From NCBI GenBank assembly GCA_019285715.1, contig CP079108.1, positions 496,001 through 560,000 on the forward strand: a DNA stretch of 64,000 nt. Direction: 5' to 3'. Shown here one piece after another: positions 54,572 through 64,000 of this stretch. The notes below the pieces were generated by a model. It had not been told where the DNA came from, did no database searches, and saw only the letters and a list, made by a program, of their open reading frames with translations. This DNA is from Sphingosinicellaceae bacterium (GTDB lineage: Bacteria; Pseudomonadota; Alphaproteobacteria; Sphingomonadales; Sphingomonadaceae). The position numbers and the translations under genes were made by a program. The number at the start of each line of letters is the position of its first letter. Within the stretch, counting starts at the first letter, position 1.

Positions 54572-55600
54572 ATGAACGCTATCTCGGCCAATAAGGACGA
54601 CCGTCCCGGCAACAGGGACAACGACGACCACTGGATGGGCGCGGCGCTGGAGTTGGCCGGGCGCGGCCTCGGGCTGACCGCACCCAATCCGAGCGTTGGC
54701 TGCGTGCTGGTCATGAATGGCCAGGTTGTCGGGCGCGGCTGGACCCAGCCCGGCGGACGGCCGCACGCCGAGGCGGTCGCACTGGCCGAGGCAAACGAGG
54801 CGGCCCGCGGCGGCACCGCCTACGTCACTCTCGAACCCTGCGCCCACGACTCGGCGCGCGGCCCCAACTGCTCGGGGCTGCTGGTCGAGGCGGGTGTGGC
54901 CCGGGTGGTGGTCGCCGTCGTCGACCCGGACCCGCGAACCGCCGGCGCAGGCATCGCCCGGCTCCGCGCTGCGGGTATCGAGGTTGTCGTCGGCGTTCGC
55001 GAGGCCGAGGCGAGGGGCGTTGCTGCGGGCTTCTTCAGCCGCCAGTTGCGCGGCCAGCCGTTCATCACCCTCAAGCTGGCGCTGTCGCTCGATGGCTGCC
55101 TGGCGCTCGCGGATGGCCACAGCCAGTGGATTACCGGGCCCGAGGCACGTGCCCACGCGCACCTCGAACGCGCGCGCAGCGACATGATCGTTGTCGGGCG
55201 CGGCACCCTCGAAGCCGATGATCCCACGCTCGACGTGCGCCTGCCGGGACCGGAGGGGCGACGCCCGCGCCCGGCAGTGCTCAGCCGCTCGCTGACAGCG
55301 ATCCCCGCCGACCGGCGCATCGCCGGTGCGCTGCTTCTCCGCGACATCGCCGAGATCGATGCGATGCCCGAGGTGTCGATTGTGCTCGTCGAGGGCGGCG
55401 CGGGGGTGGCGACGGCGCTCCTCGCCATCGACAGGGTCGACCGGCTGCTGATTTATCGCGCGCCGATCGTGCTCGGCGGGATGCGCGGGATCGGCGATCT
55501 CGGGCTGGGCAGCCTCGACGCAGCGCACGGTCGCTGGCGGCGCAGCGAGGTGCGGGCGCTCGGCGTCGATCTGCTCGAAGTTTACGAACGGACGCGCTGA
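54572..55600 (+). CDS. ribD: RibD, bifunctional deaminase/reductase of riboflavin synthesis
   Basis: A 342-residue enzyme for steps 2 and 3 of riboflavin synthesis: pyrimidine deamination, then reduction of the ribose. The deaminase half has GGRPHAEAVALAEA (Zn His, Glu) and EPCAHDSARGPNC (Zn Cys pair). The reductase half includes ITLKLALSLDGCLALADG and VEGGAGVATALL. It begins 32 bp after the TonB-like frame, and ribE follows after 57 bp. Confidence 0.95.
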   Translation: MNAISANKDDRPGNRDNDDHWMGAALELAGRGLGLTAPNPSVGCVLVMNGQVVGRGWTQPGGRPHAEAVALAEANEAARGGTAYVTLEPCAHDSARGPNCSGLLVEAGVARVVVAVVDPDPRTAGAGIARLRAAGIEVVVGVREAEARGVAAGFFSRQLRGQPFITLKLALSLDGCLALADGHSQWITGPEARAHAHLERARSDMIVVGRGTLEADDPTLDVRLPGPEGRRPRPAVLSRSLTAIPADRRIAGALLLRDIAEIDAMPEVSIVLVEGGAGVATALLAIDRVDRLLIYRAPIVLGGMRGIGDLGLGSLDAAHGRWRRSEVRALGVDLLEVYERTR

Positions 55601-55657
55601 CGGACCACTCGCCGCTGCGGGGATGACGGCGGGGCGCACAGTCGCTACCTAACCTGC

Positions 55658-56266
55658 ATGTTCACCGGCATCATCACCGACATCGGCTCCGTCATCGACA
55701 CCGAGGCGCGCGGGGACCTCCGCGTCCGCATCCGCACCGCCTACGAGCTGGACGGGGTCGCGCTCGGGGCGTCGATCGCCTGCTCCGGCGTCTGCCTGAC
55801 CGTGGTCGAGAAGGGTCCCGACTGGTTCGCGGTCGACGTCTCGGGCGAGACCCGTTCGAAGACCGCCGACCGTTGGCAGGCCGGATCGCGGCTCAACCTC
55901 GAGCGCGCCCTGAAGGTCGGCGACGAACTCGGCGGGCACATCGTGCAGGGCCATGTCGACGCGGTCGCGCGGCTGGTTTCGGCAGTGGGCGAGGGCGACT
56001 CGACCCGCCTGACCTTCGTCGCGCCCAAGGCCATCGCCGGGTTTATCGCGCCCAAGGGCTCGATCGCTCTCGACGGCATCTCGCTGACCGTCAACGCGGT
56101 TGCCGATGTCGGCGACGGGGTCGAGTTCGGGGTCAACATCATCCCACATACCGCCGCCTGGACGACACTCGGCGAAACCATGACACCGGGCGCCAGCGTC
56201 AATGTCGAGATCGACGTGCTGGCGCGCTATCTTGGCCGCATGCAGGAAGCCAGCTCAGCCGCTTGA
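55658..56266 (+). CDS. ribE: Riboflavin synthase, alpha subunit
   Basis: A 202-residue enzyme that converts two 6,7-dimethyl-8-ribityllumazines into riboflavin and a pyrimidine. Two lumazine-binding repeats are seen: MFTGIITDIGSVI with ACSGVCLTVV, and LGGHIVQGHVDAVARLV with SIALDGISLTVNAV. Length is normal. It lies between ribD and ribB in the riboflavin operon. Confidence 0.96.
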   Translation: MFTGIITDIGSVIDTEARGDLRVRIRTAYELDGVALGASIACSGVCLTVVEKGPDWFAVDVSGETRSKTADRWQAGSRLNLERALKVGDELGGHIVQGHVDAVARLVSAVGEGDSTRLTFVAPKAIAGFIAPKGSIALDGISLTVNAVADVGDGVEFGVNIIPHTAAWTTLGETMTPGASVNVEIDVLARYLGRMQEASSAA

Positions 56267-56300
56267 CACTCTGATGTGAGGTTCTACCTTGCGTCACATC
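56263..56300 (+). promoter_or_regulatory. Promoter with overlapping palindrome upstream of ribB
   Basis: A perfect TTGACA (56263-56268) lies 16 bp before TACCTT (56285-56290). The spacer is bracketed by GATGTGA (56273-56279) and TCACATC (56294-56300), a perfect 7-bp inverted repeat over the -10 region, which fits an operator. The first domain of the downstream protein is helix-turn-helix-like, so autoregulation is conceivable. Confidence 0.5.
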
Positions 56301-56320
56301 GGAATGTAGGACGCAAGCCA

Positions 56321-57592
<1,272 letters not shown>

Positions 57593-57641
57593 GACTGCGC
57601 TTACGCCCTACCTGCAGCCCCGCACCACAGGAATACCGACC

Positions 57642-58067
57642 ATGCCCCACATCCTCATCGTCGAAGCGCGCTTCTACGACGCCCTCGCCGACGCCCTCCT
57701 CGATGGCGCCCGTACCGCGCTCGAGGCCGCCGGCGCGACCCATGAAACCCTGACCGTGCCCGGCGCACTGGAGATCCCGGCAGCCGTCGCGCGCGCCAGC
57801 GAGAGCGGCAGTTTCGACGGCTTCGTTGCGCTCGGCTGCGTCATCCGCGGCGAGACCTATCACTTTGAAATCGTCGCCGGCGAAAGCGCGCGCGGCCTGA
57901 TGGCGCTGTCGCTCGACGGCTTGGCGATCGGCAACGGCATCCTCACGGTCGAGAACGAGGCCCAGGCCTGGGCCCGCGCCCGCCGCACCGAGAAGGACAA
58001 GGGCGGCGAGGCGGCCAAGGCGGCGCTGGCGATGATCGCGGTGGGTGAGCGCTTCGCCGCCGAGTGA
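57642..58067 (+). CDS. ribH: 6,7-dimethyl-8-ribityllumazine synthase
   Basis: A 141-residue subunit condensing the ribityl-pyrimidine and DHBP into lumazine. Motifs: [14 protein letters not shown] (about residues 39-52), [19 protein letters not shown] (catalytic His, about 66-84), and [17 protein letters not shown]. The start at 57642 gives [19 protein letters not shown]. It is the last gene of the riboflavin operon. Confidence 0.96.
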   Translation: MPHILIVEARFYDALADALLDGARTALEAAGATHETLTVPGALEIPAAVARASESGSFDGFVALGCVIRGETYHFEIVAGESARGLMALSLDGLAIGNGILTVENEAQAWARARRTEKDKGGEAAKAALAMIAVGERFAAE

Positions 58068-58086
58068 CGGCGAAGCGCCCCGCAGT

Positions 58087-58827
58087 TCAGGCGACAGCGA
58101 CCCGGCGGCGGCGCAGGTTGGCTCCGACCAGCCCGAAGCCGCCGATCATCAGCAGCCAGCTCGCGGGCTCGGGCACCGCACCGCCGATAGCCGTACCCGT
58201 GAACTGGGTGATCGTCGCGGCGGTGTTGGCGAAGCCGGTGGTGGCGTTGCCGTCGAACACCGAATTGACGCTGTAGACACCGTCGTTGAACTGGTTGGCG
58301 ACGTCGTAGGAGGCGAGGAAGAAGCCCGGGCCCGACACCGACGTGCCGTTCGGGATTAGCACGTCGAGCAGCAAATTGCCGGCCGACGGATCGTAGCTGA
58401 AGCCGTTGCTGAAGTTGACGACATAGTCGAAGCCATCGGTCGCGGCGGCAGCAAACGACAACGCGCCCTCGAAGACGGTCGTCACGTTGCTGCCGATGTT
58501 ATCGGCGAAGGTCGACGACAGCGGCGTGCCCTGCTCGTCGCCGAAGGCCGTCGTCGACAGGCGGATGACGACGTTGCCGTAGTCCGCGCCGTTGTGGAAA
58601 CCCGGGGTCGACCGGAACGCGAGCCCGGTCAGCGTCTGTGCGCCGCTGAAGAAGCTCGACGCATAGACCTGCTGGGTGCGGCTGCCGGTCGTGCCACGGT
58701 AAGTGAACGGTGCCGGACTCTGCGCTTCGCCACTCGGCGGGTTGGCGGGTGTGACGGTAACGATATCCGCGGCGACTGCCGGCGCGGCGGCCGCTAGCAG
58801 GACGGCAAGAGCAAGCAACTTAGGCAT
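58087..58827 (-). CDS. PEP-CTERM sorting-domain exported protein
   Basis: A 246-residue exported protein: signal peptide PKLLALAVLLAAAAPAVAA, a beta-rich body with YRGTTGSRTQQVYASSFFSG and IVLLRL-type strands, and the C-terminal VPEPASWLLMIGGFGLVGAN followed by RRRRVAVA. It is processed by the exosortase/PEP-CTERM system. It is inserted on the opposite strand between ribH and nusB, which are usually adjacent. The start at 58827 is chosen because it puts the signal peptide first. Confidence 0.88.
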   Translation of the reverse strand: MPKLLALAVLLAAAAPAVAADIVTVTPANPPSGEAQSPAPFTYRGTTGSRTQQVYASSFFSGAQTLTGLAFRSTPGFHNGADYGNVVIRLSTTAFGDEQGTPLSSTFADNIGSNVTTVFEGALSFAAAATDGFDYVVNFSNGFSYDPSAGNLLLDVLIPNGTSVSGPGFFLASYDVANQFNDGVYSVNSVFDGNATTGFANTAATITQFTGTAIGGAVPEPASWLLMIGGFGLVGANLRRRRVAVA

Positions 58828-58996
58828 GGTAAACTCCCTGAACGCAATGTCCCCCGACAAAGCCTGTGGATCGGTTTCGTTAATCTTCGTCAATTAATCG
58901 AAAGTCCGTCGTGGCTGTAACGAGGGCCCAGGCGGGGGCCAGCCATGCGGTGGGCGCGGGGTGACGGCGGACCCTCACCCCGCTACAGGGGCGCCG

Positions 58997-59458
58997 ATGG
59001 CCACCAAGAAGAAACCCCGCACCGGCAGTGCAAGATCGGCGGCGCGACTGGCGGCGGTGCAGGCATTGTACCAGCGCGAGATGTCGGGCGGCTCGGTCCC
59101 GGCACTACTCCACGAGTTCCACCGCCACCGCCTCGGCGCGACCATCGAGGACGCCGAGTACCGGGAAGCCGACGTCGACTTCTTCAACGACCTGGTCTCG
59201 GGCTCCGTTGCCCGTGAGGCCGAACTCGACACATTGATCTCCGCGGCGTTGGCCGAGGGCTGGGCGATCGATCGGCTCGACCGCCCGATGCGCGCGCTGC
59301 TGCGTTCTGGGGTCTACGAGCTGGTCGCGCGTCCCGACGTGCCGGCGGCCGCCGTCGTCGACGAGTATGTCGACGTCGCCCATGCCTTCTACGAGGCGCG
59401 CGAGGCCGGCTTCGTCAACGCGCTGCTCGACACGGTGGCGCGGCGGGTGCGTGAGTAG
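58997..59458 (+). CDS. nusB: Transcription antitermination factor NusB
   Basis: A 153-residue all-helical factor that binds boxA of rRNA transcripts with NusE. Recognisable are ARLAAVQALYQREMSGG (about residues 16-32), FNDLVSGSV, LDRPMRALLRSGVYEL and DEYVDVAHAFYEAREAGFVN with the C-terminal ALLDTVARRVRE. The ATG at 58997 gives ATKKKPRTGSARSA; the longer frame is less likely. Confidence 0.95.
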   Translation: MATKKKPRTGSARSAARLAAVQALYQREMSGGSVPALLHEFHRHRLGATIEDAEYREADVDFFNDLVSGSVAREAELDTLISAALAEGWAIDRLDRPMRALLRSGVYELVARPDVPAAAVVDEYVDVAHAFYEAREAGFVNALLDTVARRVRE

Positions 59459-59466
59459 CGCCCTCT

Positions 59467-59566
59467 CGCTGTCATCCCGGCGAACGCCGGGACCTAGCTG
59501 TGCCAAGGCTTCGGAATGCCGTGGCTCGGCTAAAGCTGGGTCCCGGCGTTCGCCGGGATGACAGCG
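59467..59566. repeat. 33-bp inverted repeat (REP-like)
   Basis: The arm at 59467-59499 (CGCTGTCATCCCGGCGAACG ...) matches the reverse complement of 59534-59566 in 32 of 33 positions, with a 34-bp loop. It is the same kind of ATCCCGG palindrome seen at 41354, here between nusB and thiL. Confidence 0.9.
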
Positions 59567-59592
59567 TAGCCACCGGGATGACACACTAGCCC

Positions 59593-60531
59593 ATGCGCGA
59601 GCGTCAGCTGATCGCCGACCTGCTCGCGCCGTTGGCCACGCACAAGGCGGCACGCGGCCTGAGCGACGACGCCGCGGTGTGGCCGCCGCCGCTCGGGCGC
59701 GAGGTCGTGTTGACCCACGACACCATCGCGAGCGGGGTCCACTACCTCGCCACCGATCCACCGTCGGACATCGCCTGGAAGCTGCTCGCGGTGAACCTGT
59801 CGGACCTCGCCGCGATGGGCGCGACCCCGGCCGGCGTGCTGCTCGGGGTGACGCTCGGACCCGCCGAGGATGACGACTGGCTGCGCGCTTTCGTTACCGG
59901 GCTCGGGCGGGCGCTGACCCACTTCGAGGTCGCGCTGTTCGGCGGCGACACGGTCAGCTGGGGCGGCGCGGCGGTGCTCGGGTGCACGGCGCTCGGTCAT
60001 GTCGAGCATGGCGCGGCGCTCGGGCGCGGCGGCGCGCATGTCGGCGACGAGGTCTGGGTGAGCGGCACCATCGGCGACGCCGGGCTCGGGCTGGTGGTGG
60101 CGCAGGGCGATGCAGCCTCCGACAGATACCTCCTCAACCGCTACCGCCGTCCCGACCCGCGCCTTGCCCTCGGCCGCACCCTCGTCGGCCTCGCCAACGC
60201 CGCGATGGACGTCTCCGACGGCCTGCTCATCGACGCCGAGCGGCTGGCCGCAGCCAGCGGTGTCGCCGTCGAGATCGACCTGGGCGCGGTCCCGCTGTCC
60301 CCTGCAGCCCGCGCCCGCGCGGGCGATGGCGAGGTAGCCCGCCTCGCGTTCGCGACCTCGGGCGACGACTACGAGTTGCTGTTCACCGCTCCTGTCGACG
60401 CCGGTATCGCCGCGCTCGCCACCGCCAAGGTTCCGCTGACCCGCATCGGCCGGATCGTTTCGGGAACGGGAGTCGCGGTCCTCGGCGCCTCGGGCCCCCT
60501 CACCCCAACGCGCCTCGGCTACGAGCACTAG
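59593..60531 (+). CDS. thiL: Thiamine-monophosphate kinase
   Basis: A 312-residue ATP-dependent kinase making thiamine diphosphate from thiamine monophosphate. Family blocks: [72 protein letters not shown] and [12 protein letters not shown]. The length is normal. The nusB-thiL neighbourhood is standard in alphaproteobacteria. Confidence 0.96.
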   Translation: MRERQLIADLLAPLATHKAARGLSDDAAVWPPPLGREVVLTHDTIASGVHYLATDPPSDIAWKLLAVNLSDLAAMGATPAGVLLGVTLGPAEDDDWLRAFVTGLGRALTHFEVALFGGDTVSWGGAAVLGCTALGHVEHGAALGRGGAHVGDEVWVSGTIGDAGLGLVVAQGDAASDRYLLNRYRRPDPRLALGRTLVGLANAAMDVSDGLLIDAERLAAASGVAVEIDLGAVPLSPAARARAGDGEVARLAFATSGDDYELLFTAPVDAGIAALATAKVPLTRIGRIVSGTGVAVLGASGPLTPTRLGYEH

Positions 60532-60634
60532 CAGTAGCGCTGCTTGCCACATCGTCACCGGTTTGCCACAACCGCGCCAATTAAACTGCGCGGCCCTCGA
60601 ATGGCGGCGTCCAAATTCTGGGGGTTTCAGGCGC

Positions 60635-62767
60635 ATGAACATTATTCTGCTCGCGATGGTGTGCGGGCTCATCGCCGTCGCCTACGGCATCATTACCGCG
60701 ATGCAGGTGCTCCGCGCCTCCCCCGGTAACGAGCGCATGCAGCAGATCGCCGCCGCCATCCAGGAGGGAGCAGGCGCGTACCTGACCAAGCAGTACACCA
60801 CCATCGCCATGGTCGGCGTGCTGATGATCGTGCTCGTCGGCGTCTTCCTCGGGCTGGTCCCGGCGGTCGCCTTCGCGGTCGGGGCGCTGCTCTCCGGCGC
60901 GACCGGCTTCATCGGCATGAACATCTCGGTGCGCGCCAACGTCCGCACCGCCGAGGCCGCACGCCACTCGCTGCAGGGCGGCCTGACCATGGCCTTCCGC
61001 TCGGGTGCCGTGACCGGTATGCTCGTCGCCGGGCTCGCGCTGCTGGCGATCTCGGGCGTGTACTACGCGCTTCTCTATGGTGGCCTGGAGCCCACGAGCC
61101 GCCCAGTCGTCAACGCCCTGATCGCGCTCAGCTTCGGTGCCTCGCTGATATCGATCTTCGCGCGCCTCGGGGGCGGCATCTTCACCAAGGCCGCCGACGT
61201 CGGTGCCGACATGGTCGGCAAGAACGAGCTCGGCTTCGACGAGGACGACGACCGCAACCCCGGCGTCATCGCCGACAACGTCGGTGACAACGTCGGCGAC
61301 TGCGCCGGCATGGCGGCCGACCTGTTCGAAACCTACGTCGTCACCATCGGTGCCACCATGGTGCTGGTCGCGCTGCTCGTCGCCGGTTCTGATGCCGTCA
61401 AGCTGATGCAGCTGCCGCTGCTCGCGGGCGGCGTCTGCATCATCACCTCGATCATCGGGACGTATTTCGTCCGTCTCGGCAAGTCCGGCTCGATCATGGG
61501 GGCGCTGTACAAGGGCTTCATCGTCACGGCGGTGCTGTCGATCCCGGCCCTGTGGTTCGCGACGCAGATGATCTTCCCGAACATGGAGCAGGTCATCGGC
61601 ACGGCCGCCGAGGCAACCGGCAGCAGCATCACCCCCGCCGTCGCCGCCGGCACCGCCTTCACCGGGCGCGCCTTGTTCTACTGCATGCTCGTCGGCCTCG
61701 GCGTCACCGGGCTGATCGTCTGGATCACCGAATATTACACCGGCACCAACTACCGCCCGGTCCAGTCGATCGCCAAAGCCTCGGATAGCGGCCACGGCAC
61801 CAACGTCATCCAGGGCCTCGCGGTCTCGATGGAGTCGACTGCGCTGCCGACTTTGGTCATCGTCGTCGGGATTATCAGCAGCTACCAGCTCGCCGGCCTG
61901 ATCGGCATCGCCTTCGCCGCCACCGCGATGCTGGCGCTGGCCGGCATGGTCGTCGCGCTCGACGCCTACGGTCCCGTGACCGACAACGCCGGTGGCATCG
62001 CCGAGATGGCTGGCCTCGAGGGCGAAGTCCGCCAGCGGACAGACGCGCTCGACGCGGTCGGCAACACCACCAAGGCGGTCACCAAGGGCTATGCGATCGG
62101 CTCGGCCGGCCTTGCCGCGCTGGTGCTGTTCGCGACCTACACCGAGGACCTGAAACGCTTCTTCGGCAACGTCGTCGTCGATTTTTCGCTGTCCAACCCC
62201 TACGTCGTCGTCGGGCTGCTGCTCGGCGCGCTGCTACCATACCTGTTCGGCGGCATGGCGATGACCGCGGTCGGGCGCACTGCCGCGGCGGTCGCTCAGG
62301 ACATCCGCGCGCAGTTCAAGGAGAACGGCCCGGCGATCATCAGCCGCCAGGCTCGCCCGGACTACGCCCGCACCGTCAGCCTGGTCACCGCGGGCGCGAT
62401 CCGGGAAATGATCATCCCGTCGCTGCTGCCGGTGCTCGCGCCGGTCGTCGTCTATTACGCGATCACCGCGGTTGCGGGGCAGGGCAACGGCTTTGCCGCA
62501 CTCGGCGCGCTGCTGATGGGCGTCATCGTCTCCGGGCTGTTCGTCGCGATCTCGATGACGTCGGGCGGCGGTGCGTGGGACAACGCCAAGAAGGTCATCG
62601 AAGTCGGTGCCTATGGCGGCAAGGGCTCGCCCGCCCACCAGGCCGCAGTCACCGGCGACACCGTCGGCGACCCGTACAAGGATACGGCCGGCCCGGCCGT
62701 CAACCCGATGATCAAGATCACGAATATCGTGGCGCTGCTGCTGCTCGCGGCGCTGGCGGGGGCGTAA
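60635..62767 (+). CDS. hppA: Proton-translocating membrane pyrophosphatase
   Basis: A 710-residue polytopic enzyme (about 15-16 helices) that pumps H+ with PPi hydrolysis. The substrate signature is [20 protein letters not shown], followed by [20 protein letters not shown]. Further motifs are [13 protein letters not shown] and [20 protein letters not shown]. The segment [16 protein letters not shown] has Lys where K+-dependent enzymes have Ala, so it should be the K+-independent H+ pump. The start at 60635 gives [17 protein letters not shown]. Confidence 0.96.
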   Translation: MNIILLAMVCGLIAVAYGIITAMQVLRASPGNERMQQIAAAIQEGAGAYLTKQYTTIAMVGVLMIVLVGVFLGLVPAVAFAVGALLSGATGFIGMNISVRANVRTAEAARHSLQGGLTMAFRSGAVTGMLVAGLALLAISGVYYALLYGGLEPTSRPVVNALIALSFGASLISIFARLGGGIFTKAADVGADMVGKNELGFDEDDDRNPGVIADNVGDNVGDCAGMAADLFETYVVTIGATMVLVALLVAGSDAVKLMQLPLLAGGVCIITSIIGTYFVRLGKSGSIMGALYKGFIVTAVLSIPALWFATQMIFPNMEQVIGTAAEATGSSITPAVAAGTAFTGRALFYCMLVGLGVTGLIVWITEYYTGTNYRPVQSIAKASDSGHGTNVIQGLAVSMESTALPTLVIVVGIISSYQLAGLIGIAFAATAMLALAGMVVALDAYGPVTDNAGGIAEMAGLEGEVRQRTDALDAVGNTTKAVTKGYAIGSAGLAALVLFATYTEDLKRFFGNVVVDFSLSNPYVVVGLLLGALLPYLFGGMAMTAVGRTAAAVAQDIRAQFKENGPAIISRQARPDYARTVSLVTAGAIREMIIPSLLPVLAPVVVYYAITAVAGQGNGFAALGALLMGVIVSGLFVAISMTSGGGAWDNAKKVIEVGAYGGKGSPAHQAAVTGDTVGDPYKDTAGPAVNPMIKITNIVALLLLAALAGA

Positions 62768-62790
62768 AGCGGGGTCGGCCTGGCGAGAAA

Positions 62791-62886
62791 TTGTCATTCC
62801 CGCGAAGGCCGGAACCCAGCTAGCTCACAGGCTCTGAATTTGGAGCGTTTGGGGCAGTTGGGCTCGGGCCTTCGCCGGAACGACAA
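62791..62886. repeat. 20-bp imperfect inverted repeat
   Basis: TTGTCATTCCCGCGAAGGCC (62791-62810) and the reverse complement of 62867-62886 agree in 18 of 20 positions. It lies between the convergent hppA and bamE genes and belongs to the same general palindrome class as the other intergenic repeats. Confidence 0.75.
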
Positions 62887-62916
62887 GTCATCTCAGCCAC
62901 ATACCACCCGTCGCGC

Positions 62917-63393
62917 TCAACGCGGTCCGTCGCGGCCCGTGCTGTCGCCGCCCGGCGCCGTGCCCGCGCCGACCTGGCCGATATTGCCGAACAGGTCACG
63001 CAGCAGGTTCTTGTCGCGGCCCAATGTCGGGGTCTTGTCGCGGACCGGGTTGATGCTCGCGGTCTGCTCGAGGCCGCGGCGGTCGATACCGGTGACATTG
63101 CCGCGGGCGTCGAAGCTGATGCGGATCACCGACTGGCTCGTCGCCTTGGGGGCCGCGAACGCCAGCTGCGTGGTGTTGCGCGAGACGTAATACCACTCGC
63201 GCTGGTCGAACTCGCTGGTGAAGGTCGGGCGGCCCAGCGTCTTGGCCACCGACTCCTGGTTATCGACGCCCGGCTGGATCGCCGAGACCAGCGACTCGTC
63301 GACGATATAGCCCATGTTCTGCTTCAGCCGGCTGCACCCGGGCAGCACGGCAGCGGCGACGGCCACCGCAATTAGGACACGTGACGCCCGCAT
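62917..63393 (-). CDS. bamE: Outer membrane assembly lipoprotein BamE
   Basis: A 158-residue lipoprotein of the beta-barrel assembly machine: signal peptide with lipobox VLPGC (Cys at about residue 20), then the SmpA/OmlA core DESLVSAIQPGVDNQESVAK and TLGRPTFTSEFDQREWYYVS. The Pro/Gly-rich tail is typical of alphaproteobacterial BamE. The start at 63393 is chosen; it is divergent from the next gene by 93 bp. Confidence 0.93.
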   Translation of the reverse strand: MRASRVLIAVAVAAAVLPGCSRLKQNMGYIVDESLVSAIQPGVDNQESVAKTLGRPTFTSEFDQREWYYVSRNTTQLAFAAPKATSQSVIRISFDARGNVTGIDRRGLEQTASINPVRDKTPTLGRDKNLLRDLFGNIGQVGAGTAPGGDSTGRDGPR

Positions 63394-63486
63394 GGGCAAA
63401 CTCCTGGACACTGCGGCACCCCGACCATTGCAGCGGGGCGCGGCGGCCTCAATATGCGCCCCACGGGTTTTGAACAAGGTTGCCAA

Positions 63487-63987
63487 ATGAAATGGCCTGA
63501 CTGGACGGGGCGGCGGACACCGCCTGGGGATGCGCTGTACCGGCGCATTGTCGAACTGGCGCGGTCGCCGTCTTGGTTCCAGGCCGGCGGCGTGCCCGAC
63601 ACCGTCGACGGGCGCTTCGACGCGGTCGCGCTGGTGCTGGCACTGGTCATGCTGCGGCTGGAGCGCGAAGATGCCGCGCGTTTCTCGGTCGACGTCACCG
63701 AGCGCTTCATCGCCGACATGGACGGTTCGCTGCGCCAGATGGGTATCGGCGACCCGACTGTCGGCAAGCAGGTCGGCCACATGGTCGGCGCGCTCGGCGG
63801 GCGGTTGGGAGCCTACCGTGAGGCGCTGGCCGGGCAGGCTCCGCTCGCCGAGGCGCTGGCGCGCAACCTGTACCGCGGTGCCGCCGTCGATCCGGTCGCG
63901 CTGGCGTGGAGCGAGGGCGAGGTCCGGCGCCTGGTGGCGAAGTTCGACGCCCTGCCCGAAGCGGCAATCCGGGAAGGACGCCTGTGA
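63487..63987 (+). CDS. Ubiquinol-cytochrome c chaperone family protein
   Basis: A 166-residue helical protein related to mitochondrial Cbp3/UQCC1, which helps assemble cytochrome bc1. Recognisable stretches are LYRRIVELARSPSWFQAGGV, GRFDAVALVLALVMLRLERE, FIADMDGSLRQMGIGDPTVG and LARNLYRGAAVDPVALAW. I chose the ATG at 63487 (KWPDWTGRRTPPGDA). The bamE divergence and a DUF177-type gene after it are the usual neighbours. Confidence 0.88.
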   Translation: MKWPDWTGRRTPPGDALYRRIVELARSPSWFQAGGVPDTVDGRFDAVALVLALVMLRLEREDAARFSVDVTERFIADMDGSLRQMGIGDPTVGKQVGHMVGALGGRLGAYREALAGQAPLAEALARNLYRGAAVDPVALAWSEGEVRRLVAKFDALPEAAIREGRL

Positions 63988-64000
63988 CTCCCGAGACGCC
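63984..64000 (+). CDS. Start of a further CDS cut by the window edge (possibly DUF177/YceD)
   Basis: A GTG at 63984 overlaps the stop of the chaperone gene (GTGA) and opens TPET. Only five codons are visible. A DUF177/YceD gene usually stands here in related genomes, so that is a guess from context. Confidence 0.35.

Overview
The window is high-GC DNA that reads as an alphaproteobacterium, most likely a member of the Sphingomonadales. The evidence is the chromosomal block dnaA, rpsT, enoyl-CoA hydratase, mutM, ubiE, ubiB, two PEP-CTERM proteins, a membrane pyrophosphatase, a split riboflavin operon, and the intergenic inverted repeats typical of these genomes. The genus is inferred, not shown.

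Left third (1 to about 25,800): an integrated mobile region. It opens with a restriction-modification pair (a PD-(D/E)xK-like nuclease cut by the window edge, and a C5-cytosine methyltransferase). A complete ten-gene trb mating-pair type IV secretion operon follows (trbB, C, D, E, J, K, L, F, G, I), translationally chained by start/stop overlaps. The relaxase and coupling-protein genes normally found with trb are not in the window. On the opposite strand is a five-gene cluster (23,186 to 12,575): an exported NlpC/P60-CHAP-like peptidase, a lysozyme/transglycosylase-like protein, two giant uncharacterised proteins (1314 and 1307 aa) and a small exported protein. This cluster is the best candidate here for an undescribed system. 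A complete IS5-family element sits exactly at the stop codon of a frameshifted tyrosine integrase, and just beyond it lies a 45-bp 3' fragment of a tRNA-Arg, which I read as the right attachment site.

Junction zone (25,800 to 33,250): gene-poor, with IS110 and recombinase debris. It holds an FkbM methyltransferase, a PEP-CTERM protein that appears to start at ATT, a beta/gamma-crystallin protein, two serine recombinases truncated head-to-head, and an intact tRNA-Arg(CCG) overlapped by one of the recombinase remnants.

Chromosomal backbone (33,250 to 64,000): nth, dapB, a patch of broken surface-polysaccharide genes, the ydbH-ynbE-ydbL envelope lipid-transport operon, a sirtuin, phhB, a short-chain dehydrogenase, a DMT transporter, dnaA, rpsT, mutM, the ubiE-ubiB-gltX run, a frameshifted TonB-like gene, ribD-ribE-ribB-ribH, nusB-thiL, hppA, bamE and a cytochrome bc1 assembly chaperone. 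ribB is an HTH-DHBP synthase-degenerate GCHII fusion with a palindrome over its promoter. Several palindromic intergenic repeats lie between these genes.
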